This document shows positions 25,647 through 33,773 of a stretch of DNA of 64,000 bases, one piece after another. Made by a program: the position numbers and the translations under genes. The stretch's first letter is position 1; each line of letters begins with the position of its first letter. Below the pieces are notes generated by a model. That model had not been told where the DNA came from. It saw nothing but the letters and a program-made list of their open reading frames with translations, and did no database searches. Source of the DNA: Shewanella sp. KX20019 (GTDB lineage: Bacteria; Pseudomonadota; Gammaproteobacteria; Enterobacterales; Shewanellaceae); NCBI RefSeq assembly GCF_016757755.1, contig NZ_CP068437.1, positions 4,216,001 through 4,280,000 of the forward strand, given 5' to 3'.

Positions 25647-27110
25647 TTGATAAAACAGGCAAATATACACTTTTTCAACAGCCTACTTTTTGCCGTAGGC
25701 TTTATCTCAAATGGAGTGATGGCTGCAGAGCAACAGCCTCTATCAGCCAGTGAATATCGGTGCGAACTCAGCGCACAAGCCGCTCCACTGTATCAAACAG
25801 AAAAACGTATTCAATATCGCCAATTAAGCAACGGTTTACAGGTGAGAACCTTAGCCCTTGCTGACTCGTCATCTATCTCAATCGCTAGCCAGTTTGCTGT
25901 CGGCTCTCGCAATGAGATTGAAGGCCAAACAGGTTATGCCCACCTATTTGAACATATGCTTTTTAAGGGCAGTAAGCATGCTCCCGGCGATAGTTATGCT
26001 CAAACCATGAGTGAACTAAGCGGCCAGTTCAATGCCAGTACCTTTTTTGACTTCACCAATTATTACTTAACCATTCCAGCGCAAGCGTTAGAGCTAAGCT
26101 TGTGGCTGGAAGCGGATCGCTTTAGGAATCCAGCATTAACGCCAACGACAGTCGCCAATCAGCAAGCGGCGGTACTCGAAGAGACGGCCACCAGCATTGA
26201 TAACCAACCATATGTGCGTAAAGCGATGGAGTTTCTGCTTTCACAAGTCCAAGGAACGCCCTATGGCCATGCGGTTATTGGTAGTATCGTCGATGTTAAA
26301 GCTGCCACAGCGGCATCGCTCAACCAATTTCACCAAGATTACTATCGACCCGATGCCATGCAGTTAAGTTTGGTGGGTAATATCCCAGCACAAACCAACA
26401 GCTGGATAGATAACAGTTTTGCCAGCTGGAAAAGGCCTGCAGCCGCTAAAACGACCATGGCGGATCTACACATTGAGGCCAAACCTGTTCACGGTGAGAT
26501 AATCGATGAGCGTGGCCCTTGGCCAGCGGTATTACTCGCTTGGCATACCGCTGGTACCAACTCAGGCGATGCGCCGGCATTGGCGCTACTGGAAGCATAT
26601 CTCTTTCAAAATAAAAGTAGCCTGATTGAACGCACCAGCCTTCATGATCCCGACCAGCTGCTTAGCTACTCTATTCCTTTAAAAATGCAGCACCATGGTG
26701 TGACTAACCTGGTGTTAGTGCCTCGAGCGCGCACCTCACTCGATACCTTAACCGACAATGTGGATAAACTAATTGAGTCAGTCAGCAGTAAGCCTATCTC
26801 CACTCAGCGACTTTGCCAGCTTAAGCAGATCTGGCTAGATAAAAAACTGTCAATATTAGATAGTCCATCGGCACTGTCTCGAACTCTTTCTGCGACTATA
26901 GAAAAAGATGCTGCGGCGCCTTTAACGGCGCAGTGGCAACGGATCAATGCCGTCAGCGCGGCGGATCTACAGCGAGTCGGCGAGCGCTATTTTAAGCACA
27001 AACGTGTCAGACTCGACTTACTCCCCCCTTGGCACTTACGCGCAGCCAAAACCATTTTAGAGTGGTTACCTAAAGGTGCGGCTGACAGTCTTGAAGAGGG
27101 TGTAATGTAA
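25647..27110 (+). CDS. M16 family zinc peptidase, exported
   Basis: 487 residues, beginning with a probable Sec signal that ends near SNGVMAAE. The M16 inverted zinc motif HLFEHMLFKG (HxxEH) lies near residue 105. About 75 residues later, ETATSID contains the expected Glu ligand. Catalytic M16 subunits such as YmxG and the N-terminal half of pitrilysin share this. The start is TTG at 25647, with AAGGA in front. The next gene overlaps its stop by one base (TAATG), so the two chains probably assemble into a heterodimer, as in the known bacterial M16 pairs with one active and one inactive subunit. The substrate is unknown. Confidence 0.87.
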   Translation: MIKQANIHFFNSLLFAVGFISNGVMAAEQQPLSASEYRCELSAQAAPLYQTEKRIQYRQLSNGLQVRTLALADSSSISIASQFAVGSRNEIEGQTGYAHLFEHMLFKGSKHAPGDSYAQTMSELSGQFNASTFFDFTNYYLTIPAQALELSLWLEADRFRNPALTPTTVANQQAAVLEETATSIDNQPYVRKAMEFLLSQVQGTPYGHAVIGSIVDVKAATAASLNQFHQDYYRPDAMQLSLVGNIPAQTNSWIDNSFASWKRPAAAKTTMADLHIEAKPVHGEIIDERGPWPAVLLAWHTAGTNSGDAPALALLEAYLFQNKSSLIERTSLHDPDQLLSYSIPLKMQHHGVTNLVLVPRARTSLDTLTDNVDKLIESVSSKPISTQRLCQLKQIWLDKKLSILDSPSALSRTLSATIEKDAAAPLTAQWQRINAVSAADLQRVGERYFKHKRVRLDLLPPWHLRAAKTILEWLPKGAADSLEEGVM

Positions 27111-28663
27111 TGGTCTATTGGATAAGACTTTTCATTGTAAGAATTAGCGTCATGAGAATGGGCACCATAAGAGCGGCAAGTATCAGCTTGATTACCTACC
27201 TTGGCTTAACACTACTAGGCTGCCAACAGACCCAAATAGATTTTACCGACACAAGCGCCGCCAGTTTACCCCAGTTTGTCCCTATTAAAGGCGCGCCAGC
27301 GGTCGAGCCAATGCGCTTTGAACAAAGCCAGACAGTTGAGCAAAAAGCACTGCCAAATGGCAGTAAACTATTTGTGCTTAACGATCCTAAATCAGGTTTA
27401 GATCACCTTACTCTCGTTGCCTATAGCCCTAAGCAGCCTTTTAGAAATGTAGATGTGTTGAACAGGGCATTCGAAGAGAAGCGCCGTTGGCTTGTGGCCA
27501 ATACGGCACTGAGTTGTACCCAAAGCCTTACCTTCAGACCCTCTTTACACAGTATCGCCATTGGTATTAGTTGCCATCAACTTTCCACTGAAGCCAGCGA
27601 GCTATTAATCAGTTTCTGGCAAGCTAACAGTTTTGATAACATCGATATTGCCAATGTTAGACGACAATTAAAGCTCGCCAAACACATCAATGCTTTTAGT
27701 GGTGCAGAGATAAACACCGTCTGGGCTAAAACGATTCTCGGTGAAGAGCACATCTATAACCAAGCGCTCAACGACAGATCCCTTGCAGATAGCTTAACGC
27801 TTAAAAGCCTTAATAAGATCAGAGATCAGATCCAATCTCAAGCGGACTGGGCTGTATTAACCAACCCAAGGTTACTTAAAGATAACGGCGAGCAACCACA
27901 AACATTGCTGGCAGCTGCGACAGCGCTAAATAACAGCTCAAGCAAGAGCCAACATACAGAGGCACTGTCCCTGCCTGTAGTGCCTTTTGGTAACAGCAGT
28001 AAAACCCTGTACATTATTGATGCCCCCGGCAGCGTGCAAACCCAGGTAAGGATAGGCTACCCACTAACGAGAGACTTAAAAGAGACACGACTAAATCAGC
28101 CTGTACTACCAAGCCAAGCTAGCAGTGACGCCCAAGATTGCCAAATACTGGCAAGCTGGTTGGGGCGTAGTTTTTCTGGTCGATTATATTACGACTTACG
28201 CGAGGTTCGCGGGTTAACTTACGGTATATACGGCCGCTGTTATGACAACCCTCTATCACGCACAATCAAATTTTACGGCAGCACTAAACTGCAACATACA
28301 GGCGCTTTTATCGATGGTGTACTTAAGCATTTAGCACTAGCAGCACAAAGCCCTGCCAGTCAGGCTGAGTTAACCGCAGTCAAAACCTACAACACCAGTA
28401 AATTAATGCTACAGCAAGATAACCCCATGGCGCTAGAGGTTGATACCATTAGGCAACTCACCTCCGGCTATTCGCCGTTATATCCGCAAGAGTTTGCAGA
28501 CAGCATCGATGCCCTTACAGCTAAGCGATTACAGACGATTGCCGCCAAGGTGTTTAATCGCACGCCCTACATTGTGATCCGCGGCGATGCAGGCAAAATT
28601 AGTGTGGATCTACAGCAGAAGTTCCCAGACTGGCAGTTGATTGAAGTGACTGAAAATGAGTAA
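27110..28663 (+). CDS. M16-family-like lipoprotein, likely inactive partner subunit
   Basis: 517 residues. The N-terminus has a lipobox (LTLLGCQQ), so it is probably lipid-anchored in the periplasm. The body has M16 fold features, including late RSFSGRLYYDLREVRGLTYGIYGRC, matching the conserved R-x-x-x-L-x-Y-x-x-Y region of M16 C-terminal domains. No HxxEH motif is seen in the N-terminal half, so it is the likely non-catalytic partner. The ATG overlaps the previous stop (TAATG) and AGAGGG lies nine bases ahead. The exact start within the basic N-terminus (27110, 27152 or 27158) is uncertain. Confidence 0.82.
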   Translation: MVYWIRLFIVRISVMRMGTIRAASISLITYLGLTLLGCQQTQIDFTDTSAASLPQFVPIKGAPAVEPMRFEQSQTVEQKALPNGSKLFVLNDPKSGLDHLTLVAYSPKQPFRNVDVLNRAFEEKRRWLVANTALSCTQSLTFRPSLHSIAIGISCHQLSTEASELLISFWQANSFDNIDIANVRRQLKLAKHINAFSGAEINTVWAKTILGEEHIYNQALNDRSLADSLTLKSLNKIRDQIQSQADWAVLTNPRLLKDNGEQPQTLLAAATALNNSSSKSQHTEALSLPVVPFGNSSKTLYIIDAPGSVQTQVRIGYPLTRDLKETRLNQPVLPSQASSDAQDCQILASWLGRSFSGRLYYDLREVRGLTYGIYGRCYDNPLSRTIKFYGSTKLQHTGAFIDGVLKHLALAAQSPASQAELTAVKTYNTSKLMLQQDNPMALEVDTIRQLTSGYSPLYPQEFADSIDALTAKRLQTIAAKVFNRTPYIVIRGDAGKISVDLQQKFPDWQLIEVTENE

Positions 28664-28777
28664 TCTTGGCTTGCAACATACACTTTGAACCAGCTGGTTT
28701 TTCGCATGACGAAATAGATTACTTATTAAATTAGCTTGTTATAATGCGCAGCATTGAAACTAATAGAACAATCTTCG

Positions 28778-29977
28778 ATGACACCTTCTAGCGCGCTAAT
28801 ACAGCAATCGAACACAGGGATTCAACAACAAAATCTAGGTCCTCTGGCGCGCTATCGGCGGCAACAACTCGCGCAATCCGGGTTTGTTGACGATCCTAGC
28901 CAGTATCAAACGCTGCAAGCTATAGAAGCATTGTACCTGGCGATCACATCGACACACTCTAGTAAGCCGCCCATTGAAAATGTTAAAGGCTTATATCTAT
29001 GGGGCGATGTTGGCCGCGGTAAGACCTTTCTAATGGATCTGCTTTACGACAGTGTAGAGAACACGCCTAAATTACGGCTGCACTTTCATCGTTTTATGGC
29101 TCGTATTCACCAAGAGATGATCGCGGAATCGGGTAACCGGGAGCCGCTTTCCCGAATTGCTAAACGTATCGCTAGCGAGTGTAAACTACTGTGTTTTGAT
29201 GAGTTTTTTGTCTCCGATATCGGTGATGCGATGATCCTAGGCAAGCTGTTTGAAGCGCTATTTAGTGAAGGCGTGACCTTGGTCGCCACCTCAAACATCC
29301 CCATTAACGAGTTATACCGTAACGGCTTACAACGACAACGGTTCTTAGCCACCATCGACTTATTAAAGGAGTTTACCCAAGAGATCCATCTTAACGGCAA
29401 AACCGATCATCGACTGCATCACGCGGTTATTCAACAGCGCTACTTTATTAATGATACAGGCACAGCGCAAAGCCAGCATAACGCTTTTACGGATCGCTTT
29501 GGCGCAATGTCGGCATCAACCACGCCCCACGATGAAGAGCTAATAGTGCATGGCCGAGTGATTGAAACCATCAAATACGATGACCATATCGCTTGGTTTC
29601 ACTTTGACGCGTTGTGCGATGGCCCACGCTCGCAATTAGATTACATCGACATCGCCACTCGTTTTAATATCGTGATGTTATCTGAAGTACCAATATTAGG
29701 CGGTGAACCCAGAAGCTGGATCCGTGCTCGCGGCACTGAAGACGGGGTTATCGCCATCGAAACTGGCGAGCGGCAGCTGTCCTATGCTGTGAACGATGAT
29801 CCAGCGAGGCGCTTTATCAGCTTGGTCGATGAGTTATATGATCAAGGCGTTGAACTGTACATTCAAGCAGATGTGGCAATGGAAGATCTCTACAGCGGCG
29901 GAGCGTTAAGTTTTGAATTTAGGCGCACCTTAAGCCGACTAACCCAGATGCAGTCGTTAACTTATTCGAATAATTAA
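28778..29977 (+). CDS. zapE: Cell division protein ZapE (AFG1-like ATPase)
   Basis: 399 residues from the ATG at 28778; a TTG eight codons earlier is an alternative. AFG1/ZapE P-loop ATPase: Walker A GDVGRGKT, the family's HFHRFM-x-RIHQEM stretch, Walker B LLCFDEFFVSDIGDAMIL, then TSNIPINELYRNGLQR, all characteristic. ZapE binds FtsZ at the division ring in E. coli under stress; in eukaryotes relatives act in mitochondrial quality control. The extra ~25 N-terminal residues beyond E. coli ZapE are Gln/Ser-rich and may be flexible. Monocistronic by position. Confidence 0.93.
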   Translation: MTPSSALIQQSNTGIQQQNLGPLARYRRQQLAQSGFVDDPSQYQTLQAIEALYLAITSTHSSKPPIENVKGLYLWGDVGRGKTFLMDLLYDSVENTPKLRLHFHRFMARIHQEMIAESGNREPLSRIAKRIASECKLLCFDEFFVSDIGDAMILGKLFEALFSEGVTLVATSNIPINELYRNGLQRQRFLATIDLLKEFTQEIHLNGKTDHRLHHAVIQQRYFINDTGTAQSQHNAFTDRFGAMSASTTPHDEELIVHGRVIETIKYDDHIAWFHFDALCDGPRSQLDYIDIATRFNIVMLSEVPILGGEPRSWIRARGTEDGVIAIETGERQLSYAVNDDPARRFISLVDELYDQGVELYIQADVAMEDLYSGGALSFEFRRTLSRLTQMQSLTYSNN

Positions 29978-30050
29978 GCCGACGGTCGTGAGAGTTACCA
30001 GCATTGGCTGGCCAAAGCTTAGGAATACAATGATTTAAAAGTACAGTAGC

Positions 30051-30512
30051 TTAAGCCTGTTTCAGTGCTTCGGCTTCATTGGCACTGTAATTAGCCTTAA
30101 AGGTAAATGCATAAGGTGAATCGCCATTTACTCTTAAATACTTTAGTTTCTCTAATCCCTCTTCAACACTCGGTTCATGTCCAATAGGCACCCACCATAG
30201 TACATAGCTGTCTTCGCTCAACGCTTCAAACCACTCTTTTTTACGACGTAAGAAATCACGATGGTGAGTGCGAAACATAAAGTTTTTCAGCGAATCGACC
30301 GAGGTCCAAGTCGACATATTGATGATAATATTAGGATCAGCAAAAATGTGTATACTCGTGGCATCTCCCGTCTCATCTTGAAGCCGCCATACAAATCCAT
30401 CACTGGATTCTGCGGTATGGTTTACGGGCTCTAAATTATCGACAAATTCTTTCAGTTGCGGTGAGTCTAAAGCAAACTTAGCTTTAGCGATATTGAGCTG
30501 CGCAAGGTGCAT
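30051..30512 (-). CDS. DUF3291-family protein
   Basis: 153 residues from the ATG at 30512, preceded by a very strong AAGGAGG; longer upstream frames lack one and overlap the ABM gene. The sequence is the DUF3291 type: HLAQLNIAKAKF near the start, a WRLQDETGDATSI middle and a dimeric ferredoxin-like pattern like ABM proteins. WWVPIGHEPSVEEGLEKL is the family's C-terminal signature. The gene follows the ABM-domain gene with the same orientation, so the two may form an operon. The ligand or substrate is unknown; similar folds bind heme or quinone. Confidence 0.85.
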   Translation of the reverse strand: MHLAQLNIAKAKFALDSPQLKEFVDNLEPVNHTAESSDGFVWRLQDETGDATSIHIFADPNIIINMSTWTSVDSLKNFMFRTHHRDFLRRKKEWFEALSEDSYVLWWVPIGHEPSVEEGLEKLKYLRVNGDSPYAFTFKANYSANEAEALKQA

Positions 30513-30544
30513 TCTATCCTCCTTAATAGTGTTCAATTTAGCGG

Positions 30545-30817
30545 CTATTTTTTGTGATAATGCCTTTCGACATTCACCGTCACTTCGCCCCACTTTGAAT
30601 TGGCGACTCGAGATTGATGCGCTTTAAACGAGGTTTCATCAATAAACTCCTCATAGACATTAAAGCGATTCATTTGTTCATTGTCTTGTGAAACTTCAAA
30701 CACGATACAACCAGGCTCGTTTTTTGTGAGCTCAATGTGTGTCAACAGTGCGTCTTTTATTATTGTTAACTCAGACTGCTCAACCAAGATATAGCCAGAT
30801 AAAATGACCTTACTCAA
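30545..30817 (-). CDS. ABM-domain (antibiotic biosynthesis monooxygenase-like) protein
   Basis: 90 residues with the dimeric alpha+beta barrel pattern of ABM proteins: an N-terminal strand (KVILSGYILV), an aromatic-poor helix, EPGCIVFEVSQD, then FNVYEEFIDETSFKAHQ and a C-terminal strand. Family members include quinol monooxygenases (YgiN) and several stress proteins. The His-x-His-like FKAHQSRV region could contribute to the substrate site. It is upstream of the DUF3291 gene on the same strand, with about 32 bases between stop and start. Role unknown. Confidence 0.83.
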   Translation of the reverse strand: MSKVILSGYILVEQSELTIIKDALLTHIELTKNEPGCIVFEVSQDNEQMNRFNVYEEFIDETSFKAHQSRVANSKWGEVTVNVERHYHKK

Positions 30818-30859
30818 TGCATGCTCCTTGTGGTAAATAGCAACCCATTAAAACTATGT

Positions 30860-30924
30860 ATTCGAGCTAGTTATTCGAGCTAGTTATTCGAGCTAGGCAT
30901 TCGAGCTAGGCATTCGAGCTAGGC
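30860..30924. repeat. Five tandem copies of a 13-bp unit
   Basis: The unit is ATTCGAGCTAGTT (two copies, 30860-30885) then ATTCGAGCTAGGC (three copies, 30886-30924), with ATT following. The last copy holds the stop codon of the DUF3224 gene on the minus strand, so the copies lie in the 3' untranslated region and copy-number change would not alter that protein. Confidence 0.95.
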
Positions 30925-31299
30925 ATTAATCACATAATCAAAATGATAATGGTGTACTCCGGCCTCTATTTTTATCGTCATAACACCGGAGATCCCTGTT
31001 AATTGCTCTGTACCAGAATCTGGTACGACTAGCACAGATAAGGTATCGGCGCCTCGGTTCATCACGCCTGTATGATGTAATGAAACTTCCCCACTGAGAC
31101 CATCGATAACGCCAGTGAAGGACTCAATCGCCACATAAGCTGCAGAGTTAGCTACTGCGGTGCGTTTACTCAACATTTGCCCTTGGCTACTACCGTTAAT
31201 GTCACCGCTGAATGTTTTACTAAACAACATGCGCCCCGCCTCAACGGGGTCATCGGTTGCCGGGGTAAAATTAATTGAAAACTCTCCAGTTGCAATCAT
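30919..31299 (-). CDS. DUF3224-family protein
   Basis: 126 residues with a beta-barrel (lipocalin-like) composition, typical of DUF3224: an early TGEFSINFTPATDDP, SKTFSGDINGSSQGQMLS, YVAIESFTGVIDGLSGEVSLHHTGVM and a late LTGISGVMTIKIEAGVHHYHFDY. No signal peptide, so cytosolic. The stop codon is within the 13-bp tandem repeat. The family has no defined function. Its neighbours (ABM, DUF3291, SnoaL-like) form a cluster of small barrel or sandwich proteins on the same strand. Confidence 0.88.
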   Translation of the reverse strand: MIATGEFSINFTPATDDPVEAGRMLFSKTFSGDINGSSQGQMLSKRTAVANSAAYVAIESFTGVIDGLSGEVSLHHTGVMNRGADTLSVLVVPDSGTEQLTGISGVMTIKIEAGVHHYHFDYVINA

Positions 31300-31386
31300 C
31301 TCTATCTCCAGTCCTTTATTTAAACTAATTCAATAATGAGGCCTAAAATCCACACGACCAATACTTTGGATTAAAAGCTTAGCTTC

Positions 31387-31854
31387 TTACTCGTGATATT
31401 TGCGTATTACAGCGACTTTGCCATCTTCAATTTCTAGCACTTCCATCATGATAGAAGTGTATGAGTTCCCTTGCTTAGTCTGCGGGTGGATCCCTTTTGC
31501 ACTGTGTCGATAGCGGATCGCTATTGCGGAGTCGTTAAAGGTAAATAGGTTTAGCAGTTCCGCTTTATATTCAGTATGTGCACCAAGGTAGAACGTCATG
31601 CCTTTACGCATGCTTTGCTTGCCATCAGCCGCGCGAGAGTCATCAGATTGATATGGAAGGTGTTGATGACCAACATCATCTGTTAGCAGGGCTAAATAGT
31701 TTTCCAACTCCTTTTCTGTGGCATTAGGAGCTTGAGACGCTACCATGGCCTCAAAATAGTGTTGAGCAATTTGTTCCATCTCAGATTTGTCTTCTTGTGC
31801 CTGTGCTGCACAGCTAACTAACAAACTTAATGCAATAACTAGTAAACGCTTCAT
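31387..31854 (-). CDS. Exported SnoaL/NTF2-like protein
   Basis: 155 residues with a Sec signal ending SCAAQAQ. The mature part fits the NTF2-like alpha+beta barrel: an N-terminal helix (IAQHYFEAMVASQ), a gap, DDVGHQHLPYQ (His-rich pocket), and C-terminal strands (YKAELLNLFTFNDSAIAIRYRHSAKG and VLEIEDGKVAVIRKYHE). Such proteins bind small hydrophobic ligands or act as isomerases. A 7-bp inverted repeat ATGTTAC / GTAACAT (31920-31945) upstream may be a regulatory site. Confidence 0.8.
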   Translation of the reverse strand: MKRLLVIALSLLVSCAAQAQEDKSEMEQIAQHYFEAMVASQAPNATEKELENYLALLTDDVGHQHLPYQSDDSRAADGKQSMRKGMTFYLGAHTEYKAELLNLFTFNDSAIAIRYRHSAKGIHPQTKQGNSYTSIMMEVLEIEDGKVAVIRKYHE

Positions 31855-32271
31855 GACAAACTCCTTTTGATGACAGCTAAACCCGCTACATGCAAATACA
31901 CCTGACGATAAACAAGTGAATGTTACTGCTGTTAAAATGTAACATCATCTGCATTGAGACTTACCATAACAATAAATACCTTCACAAAAAACAGTCTAAT
32001 CTAGCTTGAGCTAAGTTAGGCCAACATCGCCTTAAAGGGAATAACCACTTCTTCCACCATACGCCTGGAATTAAACACATATTTAGTGTAATTGGTATTA
32101 ATTAGAGTATAAATCGGAAGGTAAATACTAGCAGGATTCTATGCAGTGCAGATTAATGCGACGTTAGTACCCTAGTGTCTAATGCCAGAAAAAGATCTCA
32201 AATTACGGTCGTGAGATGTGACGATGATGATCTACAAATTAAAATGTATGCTGTAAATAGCAAACTCAAAC
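31855..32271. other. Intergenic region
   Basis: About 417 bases between two leftward genes. Apart from an ATGTTAC / GTAACAT inverted repeat near 31920-31945, which may control the SnoaL-like gene, I see no ORF, terminator of note, or known motif. Confidence 0.5.
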
Positions 32272-32652
32272 TTAAATAAACATGGCAATCATGCCGCCTA
32301 TCGTCGCAGCAGCTTTTACATATTGCCCAGCTGTGTATGAAGAGTCTTCTTTTTCTTCTACTTGCTCTGGATGATCTAAACCTAACGCCCCAAAAGCAAA
32401 CGACTTCAAATCGGTTCCATCATCACTATCAGCTACGGCGCCGGCTTGTTGCTCTAACGCGAGTTTATCTTTAGCCGCATCAGAAAGCGTTACTGATGTA
32501 TCTACTGCACTTAGTTTAGTTGTCGGCTCTGAACGTGGTGGCTCAAGCACATTATCCGTATTAACGTTTGCAGCCGCCAGTCCACTTTTAACACTTGCTA
32601 AGGCGTCTAAACTCTTGACCAAATTACTGCTTACACCGTTAACGTATGTCAT
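32272..32652 (-). CDS. Hypothetical protein, 126 residues
   Basis: Start ATG at 32652 with AAGGA seven bases upstream; an in-frame start 14 codons earlier is less likely. Mostly low complexity and polar, Ala/Asp/Ser-rich, with a C-terminal hydrophobic segment (KAAATIGGMIAMFI) that may be a tail anchor. The central VTLSDAAKDKLALEQQAG resembles short motifs found near the C-terminus of some flagellar or phage regulatory proteins, but that is not a reliable assignment. Function unknown. Confidence 0.55.
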   Translation of the reverse strand: MTYVNGVSSNLVKSLDALASVKSGLAAANVNTDNVLEPPRSEPTTKLSAVDTSVTLSDAAKDKLALEQQAGAVADSDDGTDLKSFAFGALGLDHPEQVEEKEDSSYTAGQYVKAAATIGGMIAMFI

Positions 32653-32853
32653 CAAATAATCCTTTACACAACTGCAAGTTATATTGATGTGCATAGTATC
32701 AGTAAAGCCATCAAATTCTAGTTAATAATACCAATTCCATTAAATATGTGTTCAATTCAGAGCTCTCTCAGGGCTCTTCAATGTTAGGTGCACCGTTGAA
32801 GAAATGGTTATTCCCTTTTGATACAAAACGTATCCTTATCGAAAGTGAGTTAG

Positions 32854-33552
32854 CTAGAAAAATTGAACGGTATTATTTGAAAATAAATAGGGGTGTTCTG
32901 CATCACCATAGGCAGTAATATTTAACTGAGTAAGCCCTTTAATCAACTGTAATAATTGTTTGCCTTTTGGGTTAGCGATACTGTCGTTGGTCAGAAGCAT
33001 AAAATGACTATTTGAACCGAAATGAGCCCCAAACTGGCTAACGCTCTCACGATGATTAACAAGATACAGCTTATCAATCCAGCGCCCTGCTAAATAGATC
33101 GCATCACTTGCCGCAGAAGCGACCATAATGATGCCAATGTAACTCGGCTCGTTGGCGATAGCTTGATTAATTTGGGTAAATGGCTCTTGGTTAGCATCTA
33201 GCATTAACAGCTGCGCCTCTCCGTTAACGCTTTGCAGCAGCCCTGCTAGATCTTGCACCGTATCATCAACGACGACCAGTACGGTTGAGCTGTCTATGTT
33301 GAGCAATGATGCTGTGGCTGGTAACTCATTCGCTATGGCTTCATTTATAAATAGCAGACAACACAACAGAAGTAACCAGCTTAACGGAAATTGTCTAGGG
33401 AACTTAATATCTTTAGCGCTAAATTTAGTATCAACAACAGTAGACAGCTCCGACTCTACATCAGTCTCTATATTAGCATCATCAAACAGGCTGAAATGGG
33501 TCAGGCTGTCATTAAACGTTGAATATGTTGAAACGTGCTTTGGGCTTTCCAT
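32854..33552 (-). CDS. Exported protein with a DUF4347-like segment, 232 residues
   Basis: The first ~55 residues are polar and basic with a hydrophobic segment at about 55-74 (PLSWLLLLCCLLFINEAIANE), an internal signal-like anchor. After it, STVLVVVDDTVQDLAGLLQSVNGEAQLLMLDANQEPFTQINQAI and the following pattern resemble DUF4347, which caps the N-terminus of large surface adhesins. Here the protein ends ~160 residues later, so it is a stand-alone domain. The segment GIIMVASAASDAIYLAGRWID replaces the usual IHIVSHG. I am moderately sure of the fold and not at all of the role. Confidence 0.5.
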   Translation of the reverse strand: MESPKHVSTYSTFNDSLTHFSLFDDANIETDVESELSTVVDTKFSAKDIKFPRQFPLSWLLLLCCLLFINEAIANELPATASLLNIDSSTVLVVVDDTVQDLAGLLQSVNGEAQLLMLDANQEPFTQINQAIANEPSYIGIIMVASAASDAIYLAGRWIDKLYLVNHRESVSQFGAHFGSNSHFMLLTNDSIANPKGKQLLQLIKGLTQLNITAYGDAEHPYLFSNNTVQFF

Positions 33553-33706
33553 GTCAGGCCTCCTACGTAGGCTTTAGTTCCCTCTGTACATGTAGGTAAT
33601 GCATAGAACAAACCAGTTTTATTACTGGTTAAATTTCAGATAGATAACTTACCCAGCCTCAACCTTTAGAAAAGCAAGCTGCGGCTATTGCTATTTTGCT
33701 GCGCAA

Positions 33707-33758
33707 TCTGCAACGAAAAAAGCGACCAGACTAAGCTGGTCGCTTTTTTCGTTGCAGA
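33707..33758. terminator. Bidirectional terminator with a perfect 23-bp stem
   Basis: Two 23-base arms pair without mismatch and enclose the loop ACTAAG. Each arm contains the core AGCGACCAG / CTGGTCGCT with runs of six A or T. It lies just after the glnE stop (minus strand). Its length is well above that of ordinary terminators in this window (8-16 bp). Confidence 0.85.
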
Positions 33759-33773
33759 ATGAATTATTTTACT

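Noticed and set aside
30860..30924. CRISPR-like repeats
   Set aside because: The copies are directly adjacent without spacers, and no cas genes are present, so it is a simple tandem repeat.
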